Of a stretch of DNA of 64,000 nucleotides, positions 61,957 to 64,000 are shown in pieces. Every line of letters begins with the position of its first letter. Position 1 is the first letter of the stretch. Location of the stretch: positions 1 to 64,000 of the forward strand of contig JAPQWV010001594.1 in NCBI GenBank assembly GCA_027422505.1, written 5' to 3'. Made by a program: the position numbers and the translations under genes. The notes beneath the pieces are model-generated. The model did not search any database and was not told the DNA's origin. It worked only from the letters and a program-made list of their open reading frames with translations. Origin of the DNA: Craterostigma plantagineum (Eukaryota > Streptophyta > Magnoliopsida > Lamiales > Linderniaceae).

Positions 61957-62600
61957 TCACAAATTATGCTGCTCCATTAGGTGCAGCCAATTATTCAATC
62001 GACTCTGATATCTTCTTTCCCAATCGGCAATTCGACCATCACGATTTGTGAACCAATACGGATGTAAGATGGTCATAGGAAACTCTGGACATGAGTTAAG
62101 TCTCATATAATGCTGATAATTATCTCCAAGATGCGCCATGACGATCGTACGGCTCGGTCAAGTAGCAGTCTGTTCGGCACGCAGTGGCAATATTTTGTTC
62201 GAATGCATGTTTATATTCGACCATTGCCGTACCCGTAGAGGATAATTACAGTGTTCCGAAGTGTCAACACCGCCCACAGATCACACGGCGTCGACATCCA
62301 GTGGTTTGGTCCACATTGGCCCATTTCCCAACGTATACGATTCACCGCCATTTGCAATGACTCACCATAGTACAATGCCGAGTAACGCTCCCAGTGGGCC
62401 AGGGTTCGTTCGCGACGTGATTCCTTACAGTGATCCATTCGTCCTCGTCATTGTAAATATGATGGGCGATAACGCGAAATCATCAGTTGCCGTCAGCCAC
62501 CACATCCTTATAGCTAACTATATATGGATGGATGACTGTTGTTACGCAACTCGCCAAGTGGTGTTGTAGAAGTCTGAGTCACCTGGTAGAACGCATTTTT
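61957..62600 (-). pseudogene. OTU-like cysteine protease domain, broken
   Basis: On the minus strand, KDVVADGN followed by FRVIAHHIYNDEDEWITV fits the OTU catalytic block D-G-N-C-(G)-FR. The two codons that should give Cys-Gly are TGA TGA (62480-62485). After a shift near 62400 the frame reads LAHWERYSALYYGESLQMAV, then RIRWEMGQCGPNHWMSTP, the conserved W-G-CG-WM stretch of OTU-like proteins found in plant transposons. The C-terminal part (MAHLGDNYQHYMRLNSCPEF, WERRYQSRLNNWLHL) is in a third frame. The active-site cysteine is lost, so no activity is expected. It may belong with the ORF just upstream at 62719-63981. Confidence 0.62.
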
Positions 62601-62718
62601 CAGGATTAGATGTGCATCCGTGTTTCAATTAATTTACTAGTAAAAGATAGTAGTACTTGTCGCCGTAGTAGATCCACGAGACCGCTTCGCAGACGAAGAT
62701 GACCTACGACCCTGGCAG

Positions 62719-63981
62719 CTACGACTGGTACTGCTGCGCCCTCCACTGCTGGGAATACGTGAGCGCCGTGTCCATGGCTTGAAGGGCCTGGTTGTAGCGC
62801 TCCAGCTCTGCGTCGTAACGGCGGTGGGCTTCCTCGTTCTGGCGCTCGTACTCTTCCTGTCGGCGCCGAGTCTCTTCGTTGTATCGCCGGAGCTCGTCAT
62901 CCCTCTGTAGCGAGTCGGCGTTCATGCGCATCATGTCCTGGCGCAGTGCTTCAAGGTCTGTCGTTGACGCGTACGGGGCGACGCCGGATGATTCGCCCTG
63001 ATGGTAGCCAGAGGAAAATGAGGGCCCTGCAGTCGTCGTGTCCGTCTCCACTGGGTATGGGCCGTCGAGGTAGAGCTGGTCGTTGGGGACAGCTCCTTGG
63101 TCGGTCTGGCCGCGATACATCTCGTGCCAGATATACACCTTGTTGGCGCGAGTCCAGGTGGGCGCATTCACGAGCATCTTCATCTTCACCAGCGTCTCCT
63201 CGTTCACTGGGTGACGCCCGCCTACTACCTCCATCTCGGGTGCATTCGCTGGCCAGTAGCGTAATCCTTTGATCACATTGGTGATCAGTGGGCCGACGGC
63301 GATCTTGCCATGGGGTCGTGCGTCCGCCTGAGCACTGAAGGCGTGGGACATCCTAAATTGATCCGTTCGCCTCGGTGCAGCTGGGTCAGGTAATACAGAT
63401 CGCGGAGGGTGACTGCTCCATGTGAGTCACCCCTCGGTGTAAGCGAGGTCGTCAGGAGGCGGTGAATGTAGCGTAGTCCTGGGCTCCGTAGCGCAGATGC
63501 CTTCGACGTCTTCGTGCTGTATGCCGGCTCGCCAGGTAGAGCGATTTCAGCCCAGCACCCCCGTTGTCCGCTCGGTGTATTGAAGAAGGTCGCGAAGGTC
63601 CGGTGTGGGGGCTCTGGGACTCCAAGTGCATGGCACACATTGTCGGCCCTTACTATATGCTCTTCGTTGAACGCGCGAAAATGGATTGTGTGGTCGCCGT
63701 ATTCGTCGAAGGAGAACGTGGCAAGGAACTCCAAGGTGAGTTCCTTGTATGCTGGTTCGTCTATGGACAGGAAGGTGTTCCATCCGCTGAGTGAGAAGTA
63801 CTGGGCGACCTGCTGGTCGATGTGGTACTTCGCTATGAACTCCATTCCCTTCAGCCGGGTGTATCGTGCCGCCTGGGCCTCGTCAGTGAACTGGCCCATG
63901 GCTTCTAGCATTGTCGGTGGGGGCCCGCGTCGCCTTTGACGGACGGGCGAACGCGAGGCGGGTCACGTGAGGCTGAGGATC
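62719..63981 (-). pseudogene. ATHILA ORF1-like retroelement protein, frameshifted
   Basis: Two overlapping minus-strand frames make one protein. 63285-63911 reads LSIDEPAYKELTLEFLATFS, HIVRADNVCHALGVPEPPHR, and KASALRSPGLRYIHRLLTTS then LRDLYYLTQLHRGERINLG. 62719-63351 continues with GKIAVGPLITNVIKGLRYW and a charged coiled-coil end (ELRRYNEETRRRQEEYERQN). The pattern (ELTLEFLATF, WAEI, SKAS-I-P-LRY-HR, LYYL) is that of the ATHILA ORF-1 family. A further start, MGKSRSSASRDPP, lies at about 63981 in another frame joined by KRRRGPPP-like sequence. GC content is clearly higher than in the neighbouring DNA. The function of the family is not known. Confidence 0.7.
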
Positions 63982-64000
63982 TACTTTTACCCATAGTACC

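Overview
The window is plant nuclear DNA, most likely from a eudicot. The genes have GT-AG introns and plant-type protein sequences (AMMECR1, RNase H2 subunit A, an ARIADNE-type RBR E3 ligase). The rest is dominated by LTR retrotransposons (Copia/Sire-like, Copia/Tork-like, Gypsy/Athila-like, Gypsy/Tekay-like), hAT-, Mutator- and Stowaway-type MITEs, solo LTRs and microsatellites. I cannot name the species.

Layout. 1-13 kb is the gene-bearing part. It holds a decayed eRF1 gene split by a 1.6 kb LTR element, an intact five-exon AMMECR1 gene (minus), an intact eight-exon RNase H2A gene (minus) and an intact single-exon ARIADNE-like E3 ligase gene (minus). Several hAT-type MITEs with clean 8-bp target duplications lie between them. 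13-24 kb holds a tandem duplication with a MITE in only one copy, a hairpin MULE-MITE, and a rearranged Sire-like retroelement flanked by two copies of the same host sequence. 24-28 kb is a second ARIADNE-like gene, now a pseudogene, broken by a non-autonomous Copia element. 28-33 kb has MITEs and a Gypsy LTR with its primer-binding site.

33-51 kb is a nest of one Sire-like Copia family. It includes an old copy (33.4-39.3 kb), a younger minus-strand copy (39.3-47.9 kb) and, joined to it head-on, the 3' end of a plus-strand copy (47.9-50.7 kb). All carry extra reading frames downstream of pol that I cannot assign to a known function. 51-57 kb is an Athila-like LTR next to a decayed Tork-like Copia element. 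58.6-61.6 kb is a 2.9 kb solo LTR inside a ~33-bp minisatellite. 61.9-64 kb holds a broken OTU-like protease domain and an ATHILA ORF1-like reading frame.

The intact host genes are unrelated in function: an AMMECR1-family protein, ribonucleotide excision, and ubiquitin ligation. They do not form a pathway. The strongest candidates for something undescribed are the conserved extra ORF pair of the Sire-like family, the two head-on retroelement chimeras, and the OTU-like/ATHILA-like pair. All calls come from reading the sequence; no database search was run.
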